From Epiperipatus broadwayi (taxonomy: Eukaryota > Onychophora > Udeonychophora > Euonychophora > Peripatidae), in the NCBI GenBank assembly GCA_028023455.1, contig JAQFVV010012509.1:2484001-2548000 (forward strand): a stretch of 64,000 nucleotides of DNA, given 5' to 3'. Below, in pieces: positions 47,457 to 59,112 of this stretch (the stretch's first letter is position 1; each line of letters opens with the position of its first letter). The notes beneath the pieces are model-generated. The model ran no database searches. It saw only the letters and a list, made by a program, of their open reading frames with translations, and was not told the origin of the DNA. The position numbers were made by a program, and so were the translations under genes.

Positions 47457-47722
47457 ATAACCTCAAGAATATGCGCGTAAAAATGTGATAGTAGGGACTT
47501 CTACAGGTCTTAACCACAAGCTTACGTTTTGGAAGAAAAGAGGGGAACCCTTCTTTACTTCAACCTACTTTCTATATAAATAGGTGAAGCTAAAGCGGTT
47601 AGATCTGAAAGTAGATTGAAGTAAAGAAGGGTTCCCCTCTTTTTTTCCAAAACATAAGCTTGTGGTTAAGACCTGTAGAGGTCCCTACTATTGCATTTTT
47701 ACACACATATTCTTGAGGTTAT
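47457..47722. repeat. 266-bp foldback element / long hairpin
   Basis: The left arm (47457-47575) starts ATAACCTCAAGAATATG and runs through GTCTTAACCACAAGCTTA and GAGGGGAACCCTTCTTTACT. It is the reverse complement of the right arm (47602-47722), with about one mismatch per 15-20 bases. Only about 26 bases separate the arms. If transcribed as part of the co-repressor pre-mRNA it would fold into a long near-perfect RNA duplex. No open frame or convincing target duplication was found. It is probably a MITE or a foldback unit. Confidence 0.9.
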
Positions 47723-49750
47723 AGCCTTAGTAAATATTATTTACATAATTAAGGTGCGTTTAAATAAATTTATAATTAAAATTCTTGATATTAAGTGATC
47801 AAAATAGAAGTATGAGGCATTCATATTGAAAAATATTCTTAAGATTGTCTAATCGTGAACAACATATACTTAATATTTGGTCACATAATATCAAGAATAT
47901 TATGCATCAGCGTGTTATTAATTACAAAATGAAGGTGAAATAAAATAGTTATTACAGTATTATAAAAGCTAAAAGAAAATTATTTTATTTTCTACTTTTT
48001 AATTTTATAACTTCTTTAAAATGTATCACATAAGTAAAATTAATAAAAACTAATTTAATTTAAAGAGACAAAAATCTTCTCATAATTGATAAATTGAAGA
48101 TGGTGTCTTTTTCACTCTAGCATAGCTGACCATTTTCTAAGTCATATAAAGCCACATTTAATGATACTAAAAAAATTATGAAGTGTCAATAAAGTTTAAA
48201 ATATTACAAATAATGTATGAGATGTATTTTTTTGTTGCAAAATATTCTTTGTAATTCTTTAAGTAGAGAAAACAGAAAACCATGAAGTAATTAACATTGT
48301 TAAAAAAATCAAAGTTACAATTATTTTTTTCTCAGAGATTTATTATTAGTTATCATTTTATTTAGAAAACTATATCTATGCTATATATAATGGTGAATAG
48401 CATTCATTTTAATGATTTTTTTCTTCTTTAATTTATTTATTATTAATTTTTTTTTCTATAGTAATACCACTAGTATAGAAATAAAACAAACTAGATGGTA
48501 GCGTGTAAGGAATACTAAATCCCATATAAAGTTAAAAATGTAAATTTTTTTTGAAACATTTTTTTTTTGCTAATGCTAAACAGGGGATGATCATCAGGAA
48601 TATATATATGTATATAAAGAATCGGAAATTTGGAAGTGGATGAAATTGACTTACAAGATAGACAAAAAAAATAACTTATTAGGTTTTTTTTCTTTAAAAA
48701 TTGTTTCAAATTTTGATAGTGTTTTGTAAAATACCTGAGAAGTTGGGTGGAATCTCAGAATTCCAAGAAACGCAGTTTGAAGACTACTATGCAATATAGG
48801 TAATTATTTTTATTGATGTGTATAATTTTTAAATTAAACTGCATCATATGTATGTCTGTATATAAAAAAAAAACATTATTATATAGATTTAGAAATGAAC
48901 GATAAATGATATGACTGGATAAACACGATTCTCTCTAAAAGATCTCTATTTAGCATATAAATGTTGTTCTTTTTTTTTAAATATAAGCATTATAAATTTT
49001 TTTCCACAGATTTCAGAATGAAAATACAATTCATAAATGAATTTATTACCTGTATTTTGATTATGCCATTATGTGCAAAGACAACAGTAACTCTCTCCAT
49101 ATAGTAGTGCTACCCAATGCAAGCCATAGTAATCAATGGATGCTAAAAAGGTTTATCAGTGCCTACTTATCTAGCCGCAGATTAGTTTGTAACTTTTATC
49201 AACAAAGAGCCTTAGATCTGAGAACAATGTATCTAGATCTTTGGATCTAATGCAACCCTCCAGCAGCCACATTTTACCTTTTTAGTTAACTATAAAGCTG
49301 AGCCCAAAATGAAAAACACAATATAATGTTTTCAAATAACTAATTCCCTTGTGTAATCATACTGATTTGAACTCAGTTCAGTATTTATACATTTGGTATC
49401 TTTGGTATTATTATAATAAACACAGTCATCATTATCCTTTGGCCATTATTGGTATTAACCCATTAAAACATCACCTGATCAGAATTTCTAATGCTTACAC
49501 AATGTATATGTTTAGTAGCAACTGTCTCCATACATCATGCAATATTTTAGTAGTTTAATGTGTATAGCTTTAATAATCATTAGTTATAAAGCTTTGTGTT
49601 TACTCACATCCACATAAATCAGAGACTGTTAAAATTCATTTCTGATGCAGTCAAGTGAAGACATTATAAGTGGTACTGAAAATATTAATGAAAATTCCAG
49701 TAATGTCTAGTTAGATCAAATGAAATTGAAATAAAAACTTTATTTGAGGT
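47723..49750. other. Intron sequence with weak MITE similarity
   Basis: Mostly AT-rich. Near 49125-49150, GCCATAGTAATCAATGGATGCTA resembles the ends of the MITEs at 56880 and 57795, so a worn copy may lie at about 49075-49315. CTAGATGG occurs at 48491. No gene is supported. Confidence 0.4.
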
Positions 49751-49751
49751 G

Positions 49752-49883
49752 TCACAATATATATATATTTTTTTAAGTGTCATAGCATCGGGTGGGATGC
49801 GAACCCGCAACCCGGGCAACTGCCTGCAAGTGCAAGGCAGTCGTGCTGACCTCTCGACCACCAATGCAAGAGTCACAAGATAT
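49752..49883 (-). mobile_element. tRNA-derived SINE with target duplication
   Basis: On the minus strand a tRNA-like body begins GCATTGGTGGTCGAGAGGTC. It has a D-arm/A-box, a GACTGCC...GGCAGT anticodon stem with an enlarged loop, a GC-rich CCCGGG variable segment, a T-arm GCGGGTTCGCATCCCAC, and ends CCGATGC, pairing with the 5' GCATTGG over seven base pairs. An A-rich tail follows (AAAAAAATATATATA). The flanks GTCACAATATAT (about 49752) and GTCACAAGATAT (about 49872) look like an imperfect target duplication. The enlarged anticodon loop and the tail make it a SINE or retroposed tRNA rather than a working tRNA gene. Confidence 0.75.
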
Positions 49884-50817
49884 TTGCCATAAATCTTTAG
49901 TTGTTTGAAGAGATTCTTGCTTAAACATCTAAAAATAGAACCGTGATTTAATTTAATGTCATATAGATGGTGTAGCTATCTTTTGGACTAGTCTCGATTT
50001 CTTCATTACAAAGTGCTACTTGTGTTAGATAATGTAGGCCAAAATGGCAACATATTTATAACATCAATTAAAAATATTCTCTATTTAAAGCATATAATTT
50101 TACGAAATTCAAAGATGCTATTCTGCCATCTTCATTATGCTAGAAACCCTTAATGTTATTCATAAACTCAAAGATAAGGATTACTAGATTCAAGCAAGTA
50201 TTATAGTATTAGAAAACTAATATAGCTGCTTTATAATAATATGAGCCAAAGTAGCTGCATTTGGAGTGCATTTTATTATTCCAAAATGCAGAGAATCCTG
50301 GTGCCAAAATGACAAATGTTTAAGTATTCAGATCATACTTTTATTTCATTTCGATATAAAAAAATAACAAAAGTATTATTATCTTTCTTCAATTATAATC
50401 ATTTTTAAAATTTTTTAGAATTGAGTTTTGTTAATATATTTTACTTTCATAAACGTTACTGTTAAGAAGTACAAACATGCTTCTTAGTCCTTCTTCATAA
50501 AACAATATTATTTATTTATAACTAAAGATATCAAATATTTTGCACAATGATCAGTTATGGTATTGTATATAATACACACATAAATTTGTATATATATAAA
50601 TTTTAGTTCTATTCACTAGAATATTAAATAAGCAAATAATTATATTATACTCTAACTAGTTATGTATCCAAGTGCCCAGCCTGTCCATTTCATGTCCAAA
50701 GGTAACATGATCTCTTCCAATCAATTAACCATATAATATAATATGGGATTAAATCAATAAAATAATTCGTAAGTAAGAAGTATTGCAAACTTATTAAATA
50801 AAATAGAATATGATTAC
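49884..50817. other. Co-repressor intron next to the SANT exon donor
   Basis: AT-rich, with no additional exon or repeat end identified. It finishes at the splice donor of the exon at 50818. Confidence 0.5.
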
Positions 50818-50960
50818 CTTTTTCTCCCTATATTCTTGCACAATAGTCTCTAAATCCAACTTGCGTTTGTAATTAAAATAGAAATTTTTACATTGTGCTT
50901 CTGTTTTAGAACCAACCATTACAGCTATTGCAGTCCAATTAGTCCCATGTTGCCGTAAAC
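50818..50960 (-). CDS. NCOR: Co-repressor exon, core of the second SANT domain
   Basis: This 143-bp exon is bounded by TATACTTTTTAG before 50960 and GTAATCAT after 50818. It begins with two bases completing a Gly codon from the exon at 60327, then 47 codons, ending in phase 0. The peptide [18 protein letters not shown], followed by [16 protein letters not shown], is the second and third helix of the SANT2 domain. It is very close to the vertebrate NCoR/SMRT sequence, including the Trp and the NFYFNYKR signature. SANT2 binds histone tails and helps keep them deacetylated in the NCoR-HDAC3 complex. It ends with QEYREKK. Phase and identity are strong. Confidence 0.95.
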
Positions 50961-51969
50961 CTAAAAAGTATAAAAAAATTGCAAATAAATAAACTAAACA
51001 TATAACATGAAAACGAGTATGTCAGATAAAATAAAATGATTACAAACAGATGTTAATGTCTTTGATATTACTAGTTTTAAATTGTAATTTATCAAAATAA
51101 ATTATTATAACTTAGAAATATGTTTATACCAACAAAAGAAATTTTCAAAATTTATAAGTCGATTTTGATGTTTTATTTATTTGACATTTCCAACAGCAAG
51201 ATAAAGTCCAAATTATCCATTACAACAGTATACAGATTAAGGCAACATCATGCTGACTAAAGTGATTCTTACAAACACATTTTTATTCTACCTTAGAAAT
51301 GATTTCTCCATAAAAACTAGCTTACATAAAGTCTTTTGCATTTGAAGATATACAACATTCTATCAACTGCAGTTTTTAATCTTTTGAGATAGTTAAAGAT
51401 GTAGAGTGTTGGCAACAAGTAAAATAGAAATCCTTTTGCTAACAATCTTAGCATCATATAACATTAAATATTTTATCAGATTAGTTTTCATTATATTATT
51501 AATTATAAACATGAAAAATATTGGTCATACAGTAAAAGATGATATAAAAATAATAAAGTATACAAAATTGCAAAAAATAAAAAATATTAATAATTAGAAA
51601 AATATCATCTGGCATGACTGATGATTACTATATATAAAATAAAAATATTTAAAAAACATAATACATAACAATTAATTAAAGACATTAAAAGATAAATTAA
51701 GTCAGATATATTTTTGTAAGTATAATAATAATATATTTTAAAAAAATTTAAATAATAAATAAAAATACGAAGTAAACATTCAAATAATTACAAAGATGGA
51801 TCTAAAATTAACAAACTAAATAAATTATAACTGAAAGTTTGTTTGTCATACAATAAAGGCCACATAGGATAATAATTAATAAATCCAATACACTCACAAT
51901 ATGGGATTCAAGTAGAAGCCACATAAATTTTGCAAATTTTTGCATAGTAAAAGAAATTAGTTATCCATA
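50961..51969. other. Co-repressor intron sequence, nothing identified
   Basis: First kilobase of the 9.4-kb intron 50961-60326. AT-rich with a 63-codon lysine/isoleucine-rich frame (51406-51597) that looks like chance. No repeat ends defined. Confidence 0.5.
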
Positions 51970-54290
51970 CAATTATCATTATTTTGAAACATTATCAATT
52001 GATTGCAAATTTCCTTTTTTCAACTCTACGTCTCATATGTGGTCTTCTTCTAGGTCTTTCACAATCTCTTGAGATGCCATTTAAAACTTTAACCATCTAC
52101 CTTTATTCATCTCTTCTAGACAATATGTCCAATCTAGTTCCATTCCGTGATATCAGTGATACCTATTTGCTCTCTCATCCATGAATTTTGTCTTCAGTCT
52201 TTTTTTATTACTCCTAACATACATCTCTCAATACTTTGTTGAGTAGTTTGATGTTTCTGTATGCTCTCGTTATAGGCATATCTTTTAATATCAAGTTATT
52301 TCTTCCAAAAGCACTCCATATGTTAATAATCTGACCAAGATATTTGTAATTGTTAACTTCTAATTCATGATTCTCAAACTTCATTTTGGTATTCAGAAAA
52401 AATCTATTGAACATTACTAAGTAGTGTTTTTAGCATTTATCTTTAGATTTACTTAATTACTGTAGTCTAAAAAAATCATGCAAAATTTCCTGAAACTCTA
52501 AACCATTATTGCAAAAACAGCATATCCTCTGCAAAATCTAGATAATTAAAACAATCTCCATTGACTTTTATTCAATTATCTTCCAATTTTAATTCCTAAA
52601 AATACTTAATTTTTTTTAGAAAATATAAAATCATTCTGATGTACACTTTCTCAATGTTATCTATCACCATGTCATCTAATTGTTGCTCTTGTATTATTTT
52701 GATAAATATTCTTCAGAATATGATAATATCCTGGGTCAATACTTTTTATGATCTAATGCTTTAACTAGCATAAAAATACTTACAGAATTAAATGCACTTT
52801 AATAATTTACAATCCAAATCCAAATGACAACTTATATTTATTGGATCTTTCTATAACTTCTCCCAATACTTTGATGTAAACTACTGTGCTAAAACCATTT
52901 TTACTACAGCTTGTTCTTTTAGTCGAATAGAATCCAAAGTTCACTGGAGACAAGTTTTCATTATTTTGGTAAATATTTTTGTATAGAACTACTAAAAAAA
53001 TGATACGTCTGTAGATGTAATATCTTCCTTATGACCTTTCTTAAATATCGATATTATTATTGCATTCTTCTAATCATCTGGTACACTTTTGTCATTCAGA
53101 CATTTAGTATCCAACTTTTCCAACAATTTTTTTATTTCGTCACCTGCTTCTTTTAAAATATTAACAATATTTCCACTATTTCTTGGAGCTTTTCTTTTTT
53201 TCATAGATTTAATTGCATGTTTCGTTTCTTCATTTAAAATGCTCTGCAATTCAAAAGATATAAGGAGATACCTTGTTTTCGCATTCTTTATTGCTAAATA
53301 ATTCTTAATGGAACTCATCTACACAATTGATGATGTCACCTTTTTTTTAGTAATAGTTCCATCTTTTCTTGTTATTGCCAAAAATAAATTTCCCTCTAAA
53401 ATGAAAATGTTCTTTTACAATTTTGAGACTTTTATTCTCTTCTATAGTTTTCCTTGCCAGTTCACAATTGTATTTACTTATCTCATTATTAACTCTTTTT
53501 CATACGATTTTATAAACCCTAGATATCCAATTCTTCTTATTGGATTAGTTAAAAAAAATTTCAGTTCATTCTTTTCTTCATACATTGTTATATCTCAGTG
53601 AAAAATTTACTAATAAATTGCTTCTCTTTTGTACTAGCTATTTTTCTTGCAACTCTTAATAGAGTATGTTCTTATTGATTTTTCTCAAATCTGAACCATC
53701 TTCAAAGTCTGTTAATATTTAAAAATAATTTGCAAATCCTAATTTAAATTCTTTAGAGTGTTTCTGAAGACAAGTAATATTAGACAGTCTGTTGCATCTC
53801 TTACTTCTATCACCTCAATCAAATTTACTCATAACACTTTCATGTTTTAATCATTTAACAATTCTAGTATTAACGTCTTCCATAACAATTTTTAAAATGT
53901 TAACCTTGATCAAAAGAATTTTGTACATACATATAAAAATCCTTTACTTCTTGATCATAAAGAGATTTTGTTGGGATGTAATCCTGGATTAATTGCATTT
54001 GTTATTTTCTATTTGCTAATTTTGCTGTTCTGTCTGAAGTACTATCAATCTACACAGTGTTATTCTTATACTTTTTATTTATAATGAATCCCAATCCATT
54101 TGTGTTTCCAATATTTATGCCTTAGTAATGAAGTATATGTCAATTTTTAAAATCAATTATCTCTTCATTTTTTCATTTAACTGCAAAAAATTCAACAATT
54201 TCCCAATTGATGTAATTTTCCTTAAATTGAAAAGGATTTGCAGTTGTAGATAATCTAATGTCTGACAATGTGTTGATTGTAGAAAGAAAA
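51970..54290 (-). mobile_element. RTE-like LINE, endonuclease and RT remnants
   Basis: On the minus strand the reverse transcriptase region starts with IKSMKKRKAPRNSGNIVNIL and SVPDDKNAIIISIFKKG (one stop inside), the fingers motifs of non-LTR RTs (53070-53260). LEVNNYKYLGQIINIWSAFG (near 52350) follows, matching the conserved YKYLG thumb region. The end is KVLNGISRDCERPRRRPHMR (near 52085), the RPRRR tail of the same family. Upstream, 53800-54150 corresponds to the endonuclease fragment at 14600-15210. Stops are frequent and the catalytic box is lost, so it is dead. Length and order suggest a 5'-truncated RTE-clade element. It runs in the same direction as the host gene. Confidence 0.75.
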
Positions 54291-54699
54291 ATTAAAAAAA
54301 AATTATGACTGTGATAAGTTGCAATCCTAAACAGTAGATGGACCATATCTCACTTCTACAGTACTGAACCCATGATTATCTCTATCTATTTGTCATGAAG
54401 TAAGATAAAATTTTAATATTATATATTAACTTAGAACTTTTTTTTTGTTTTGTTTTAAATTGGACTTTAATATGACATGCAGTTATTTAATTTTTAAAAT
54501 AATATATCATATTACCAATATCTTTATTCACACATAGTAAAAAAATATGAAAAATAGACAGTTTAAAACAAGGTGTAATACAATGTTTTGTTTTTATGTT
54601 TAAAGAAAATACATACAATATAATAATAATTAAAGTGTATAAATAATAAATAGTTGTAGTGATTATATATATAGTTAGTTTAAATAATATGTAATAGAG

Positions 54700-55010
54700 G
54701 GATCTTTAGCAACAAGAGAATATACATGTAAATGGAAAAATATGGTTGATTTAGTCTGTAAATTATGTAAGGAAGGAATAGAAAATATTAGGCATCTGTT
54801 AATTGAATGCTTGAAAACAGAAAGGGCACATATAATGAAGTTATGGAAAAATAAATATGAAAAAAGTGATTATACAGAAAGTGGATTATTGGTTTTTATG
54901 TTGGGTTTGGAAAAAGATAAGGGGGATTTAAATATAAAGATCATAGAGTTGACAAAGATTATGTTGTGGAAATGGGATGAATATGGAAAAACTTAGACTG
55001 GGGAATGTAA
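54700..55010 (+). mobile_element. LINE C-terminal zinc-knuckle fragment
   Basis: An 84-codon plus-strand frame (54742-54996) begins VDLVCKLCKEGIENIRHLLI, then ECLKTERAHIMKLW. C-x2-C-x(n)-H-x4-C is the zinc-knuckle usually found after the reverse transcriptase of LINEs, where it reads CxxC...ETxxHLLxxC. The remaining protein is missing. It lies on the opposite strand from the RTE-like LINE just to the left, so it belongs to a different insertion. Confidence 0.65.
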
Positions 55011-55544
55011 AATAAAGTAGCTAACAGTTTTCTCTGGGCATAATTGCAGAGAGATTCTTGACTTCATTTAAAAAGAAGCTACAGTACATCACATCACAAA
55101 AAACCAAAAATGTTTTTTTTTTACTTTTAAAAAATTAAAGTAAAAGTGGGTAACTTAAAAAATAAATATAAAATATTATTAATAACAAAGAATGAATAAG
55201 AAAATAATAAATATATGATTTAAAAATTAAAAAGAATATTAATAAATGAATTAAGGTTGAACTGAGAATTATATGAAAATAAAATTATTACATGTTTTAT
55301 TAATTAATAAAACTAAAGTCTAAGTTTATAAGGAATAGAAGTAATTAGAAGATTATTAAAAATAATAAAAATCAATAATATTTAAATTAATATGTTGTTC
55401 ATGAATATTTATATATACAGTCATGGGTTTGATTATATTTATTTCAGTTTTATTATATTTTGTTATATTTTATGTTTTTTGTTTACATTTTTTATGGTAT
55501 TATTTATATGGTTATGTATTTTCTTTTGTTCATTATATCATAGC

Positions 55545-55665
55545 TCTGAAGAAGACTGCAAGACAGATGAAATGTGGAATTGTGTATGCATAGATCTACA
55601 ATAAAAGATTTTTGCTAAAAAGGTTTTAAAGTAGAATGGATAAATTGCATTTATTCAAATATCAT
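55545..55665 (+). repeat. Dispersed repeat, copy 2 (CTGAAGAAGACTGC family)
   Basis: Partner of the minus-strand copy at 44835-44960: AGCTCTGAAGAAGACTGCAAG, then TTTTGCTAAAAAGGTTTTAAAG and GGATAAATTGCATTTATTCAA. It follows the LINE zinc-knuckle fragment by about 540 bp and may be the 3' end of that element or of the Penelope-like element to its right. Confidence 0.65.
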
Positions 55666-55722
55666 CTCAGATGAATCTTACAATTTATAATTAGTAATTT
55701 CAGATTTTTTTCTTCACTATTA

Positions 55723-56624
55723 ATAATTATGTAAGATTTAATACGCTTGATGTATATAGTGAAATTAAATTCATAAAAAATTACACTAATATTTCTTAAG
55801 GCTAAGCGCTTTCAGAGCATTCGACTCCATATTCATAGCCTCCAAACCTAATAATTTATGCAAATCTATGCAAGCTCATTTATACTGTCCATCTCTTTGA
55901 TATAGAAAAGCATGTATCCTTCCTGTTTATTGCCTTCAAGTCTCTTGCTATATACGATTTTGTAACCATCAATAAAAGAATCAAAACATAAATAAACCAA
56001 GAAAGGACAAAAAACAACATATATGTCTGCCATACATACCTAATATTGCAAAAGAACTAGTCAAAAAATTACAGAATAAATTCACAGCAGGTTTTCGAAC
56101 CCCTCCTAACACTAATAGAATTATTAACAATTCTAAGGATAAGATTGACATGTACAAAATGACATGCCCTCAGGTTAACTGTGGAGCAATATACTACGGT
56201 GAGACCCGGGCCACTATAAACAATAGAGTAGCTCAACACAAATACTTATACAAAAGAGTATTAAGCAGAAATGAAGGCAGCTCAGTATTTGTGGACCACC
56301 AAAAAGAGGCTAATCATGAATTTGAACCTGCATGTGCTGAAATAGTTTCTACTGAGAGAAATGACATCAAAAGGAAGGTGAAAGAAGCATAGTATATAGC
56401 AAGAGACTTGAAGGCAATAAACAGGAAGGATACATGCTTTTCTATATCAAAGAGATGGACAATATAAATGAGCTTGCATAGATTTGCATAAATTATTAGG
56501 TTTGGAGGCTATGAATATGGAGTCGAATGCTCTGAAAGCGCTTAGCCTTAAGAAATATTAGTGTAATTTTTTATGAATTTAATTTCACTATATACGTCAA
56601 GCGTATTAAATCTTACATAATTTA
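55723..56624 (+). mobile_element. Penelope-like element 3' part between 233-bp inverted repeats
   Basis: The centre carries the C-terminal part of a Penelope-like protein. An open stretch from about 56020 reads KELVKKLQNKFTAGFRTPPN. The GIY-YIG endonuclease follows (56150-56392): MYKMTCPQVNCGAIYYGET, then INNRVAQHKYLYKRVLSRNE and HQKEANHEFEPACAEI. The coding similarity continues past a TAG (RDLKAINRKDTCFSISKRW) into the right arm. The arms, 55723-55955 and 56392-56624, are near-perfect reverse complements (for example GGCTAAGCGCTTTCAGAGCA against TGCTCTGAAAGCGCTTAGCC). The left arm is thus an inverted copy of the element's own 3' end. Flanking CTTACAATTTATAATTAG-like sequence appears on both sides. 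The RT domain is missing, so it is a 5'-truncated element. Confidence 0.85.
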
Positions 56625-56879
56625 TAATTAGAAAACCAATGACCTACTATGCCTTTATCATCACTTCATCTTATCCTTGCAGACATTGTATTTATCTTCT
56701 ATATATCATCCGCAATTTTCATCACAAGAATAAAAAAAAAAAAAATTTCATTACATTTTCTGAGTACAATTAGTACTATATATGCATAGGCAAATGTGCT
56801 CTATCAAATTTATTACTGAACCAAAATTATATCACATGACCAACAAACATCACATGACCTTAACTTACACATGTTGTTA

Positions 56880-57355
56880 TTCATTAGCAAATTTTTTTAT
56901 TTTCCCTAATCTTTTGCCAACTTGTGTAAGCTTTTATAATCGCTAGATGGCAAAACCTATCCAAATATTCACAGACTAGTTTTCAGTTTATGACTTTCAT
57001 CAGTGAGGATTTTTTAATATTTTTAAACTGTGCATTTGGACCTTGTGTATCTACTACACCTTTCCATCGAACAGCCATTTTTTATTTTACTATGCACACA
57101 AATAGCTAAAATAGATGAAGGATAGAAATGTGCAATAGATTCAAAAGATCCAAGTTTACTGCTAAAAAGAAAAAATCCAAAAAGCTCTTCACCTATAAAA
57201 GCCATAAGCTAGAAACAAGTCTGAAGATATTTGGATAGAAAGGCAATGAAAAGGATTTAATAAGCACTACTATTTAGCATCTATGTATTACTAAAGCTTA
57301 CACAAGATGGCAAAAAGATAGGGAGAATAAATAAAACACAATTTGCTAATAAATG
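56880..57355. mobile_element. MITE with long inverted ends, copy 1
   Basis: The left end, from ATTAGCAAATTTTTTTATTTT through TTTTGCCAACTTGTGTAAGC, CCTATCCAAATAT and CAGACTAGTTTT, matches the right end reverse-complemented (ATTAGCAAATTGTG, TTTTTGCCATCTTGTGTAAGC, TCTATCCAAATAT, CAGACTTGTTTC). The arms exceed 100 bp. A 60-codon minus frame (57023-57205) lies in the middle without a transposase motif. It is non-autonomous; the superfamily is not decided. Confidence 0.7.
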
Positions 57356-57794
57356 TATTATTGCTGATTTACTGTCTTCTAAATTTTTTGTTTATTATTT
57401 TTAGGCCTTAACATGTATAATTTTTATAATAAATTGTATTGTATGCACATACACATATATTAAAACGATTTATTAAATGTATATTATATATCGTGCTCAC
57501 ATAATATCTATAGATTTTGAGATCTAAGTGTGAACTTAGAATGATACAGGGTAGATTTGGTAACCATTTTGTAAACAATAATTTAACATATAGGCAGATA
57601 AGTACTTACAGAAGCCCAATATATATACATTTGTAATTATATAAAAATATCTGATATACTGTATAAAAATTATGGGATACATTTAGTGAAAAAATTTAAA
57701 TACTTTCCATTATAGTCTACACTTATGATAAAATAAATAACAATAATATTAATTAAAAAATCACATGATTTCAGCATACACAATGCTTTTCATG

Positions 57795-58185
57795 AGATAT
57801 CAATTGATTTCACTCTAGCTCTGACAACTACTGTAAGTTCGAGAAATCAATAGGTACAAATCTTATCCGGTTGTATAATATCCATATGTAGAGATAAAGT
57901 CTTTGTCAATGAGGAGTTTTAATGGATCCAATCCAGAAACAACTTGAGAGTACAAAAAGAGTTAAAAGATAAATACTGGATGAAAAATGCATTCAATCCA
58001 AAAGATTCAGAAAAATTAGATCCAAATTTAAAACTTCCCACATGTATGTCTTAAATTAAAAACTAATCTAGGGATATGAAAAGAACAGTAGTAAATAGGA
58101 ATTTACTAAGCATTACATCTAGCATCTATTGATTACTCAAACATACACTAGATGGCTGAGCTGGAGTGGAATAAATAGTTAGCTC
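57795..58185. mobile_element. MITE with long inverted ends, copy 2
   Basis: The left end (TTTCACTCTAGCTCTGACAAC, GAGAAATCAATAG) pairs with the right end reverse-complemented (TTCCACTCCAGCTCAGCCATC, GAGTAATCAATAG). Its right part (TCTAGCATCTATTGATTACT) resembles copy 1 (TTTAGCATCTATGTATTACT), and both have TCAATGAGGA / TCAGTGAGGA in the left half. The copies are well diverged. CACTAGATGGCTGAGC sits at its right end. Confidence 0.6.
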
Positions 58186-59025
58186 TTGATATAATAAATA
58201 ACATATCTATAAAATTTTATAAACATTTACTAAAGTATATATATTTAGAAACTAAGCAAAACATTCTAAATATACCATAACATTGAAAAGAGAGAAAAAT
58301 ATCTTTTATTAATAAGTTATGTGAATAAATTGTTTGTTTTCTATCATTTGGAAAAGGGGGGGGGGGGTAAAATATTTTTTTCATTCTTATAGAGAGTAAT
58401 AATTTGACTTCTTTATGCTATACTTCAAACTTGAATAATAATTTATTTAAAATACAAAAAGAAGCTATTAAACTTTATTAATATAAAAATTATTAATTGC
58501 AGTGCTTCAAACGTTATTAGAAATATGGAAATAATATATATTCCTTTAAAAGTTATAAATATTTTTCAGTATGGTAACTCTATGTAAATATGATCATTAA
58601 AAAAAATAAAGACCTTTAATATATCATAACATAAAAGCTTTTTTTTTTTCAAGTTGTATATAAAGCAGGTTACACAAGATATTCTGAAATGTACTATTTC
58701 CATAAATTAGGTACTCCTTTGTTTTTGCTTTTTTAAAATAAACAAACAAACACACAAAAAATAAAATTTATATATATATATTTGAAGGGAAATAACAATT
58801 ATTTAGTAATTATGCATAAGGGGTGCTAAAACAGAGATAAAATTTTATATCCATACGATAAGTTTTAGAAATATATTTCACGGAATATGTATGTTTGAAT
58901 ACATTAATAGGATACAAGTTAGATTCTAAAGAATAATTTTTTAAAATAAACCTATAAAAATGCCTATTTTTTTATTGTATCAATAAAAAAAAAGGCATAT
59001 GATTTGATTACTCAAAATTCCATAA
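58186..59025. other. Intron sequence, nothing identified
   Basis: AT-rich with a G10 run near 58359, poly-T and poly-A tracts. No frame, exon or repeat end is supported. Confidence 0.45.
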
Positions 59026-59035
59026 GCAGTTTGAG

Positions 59036-59112
59036 AGCAAGACCTACGTTCACCAGAATCGATGCTAGGCCTCCTGATCCCTAATCGAACGCGCTATCAA
59101 CTGTGGCAAAAT
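59036..59112 (-). repeat. tRNA-like sequence, probably a worn SINE head
   Basis: Read on the minus strand, TTGCCACAGTTGATAGCGCG resembles a tRNA 5' half with an A-box (TGGCACAGTTG-like), then GATTAGGGATC as a possible anticodon arm, CCTAGCATCGATTCTGG as a B-box/T-arm, and an end that pairs poorly with the start. No A tail or target duplication was certain. It is not an intact tRNA gene. Confidence 0.45.
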
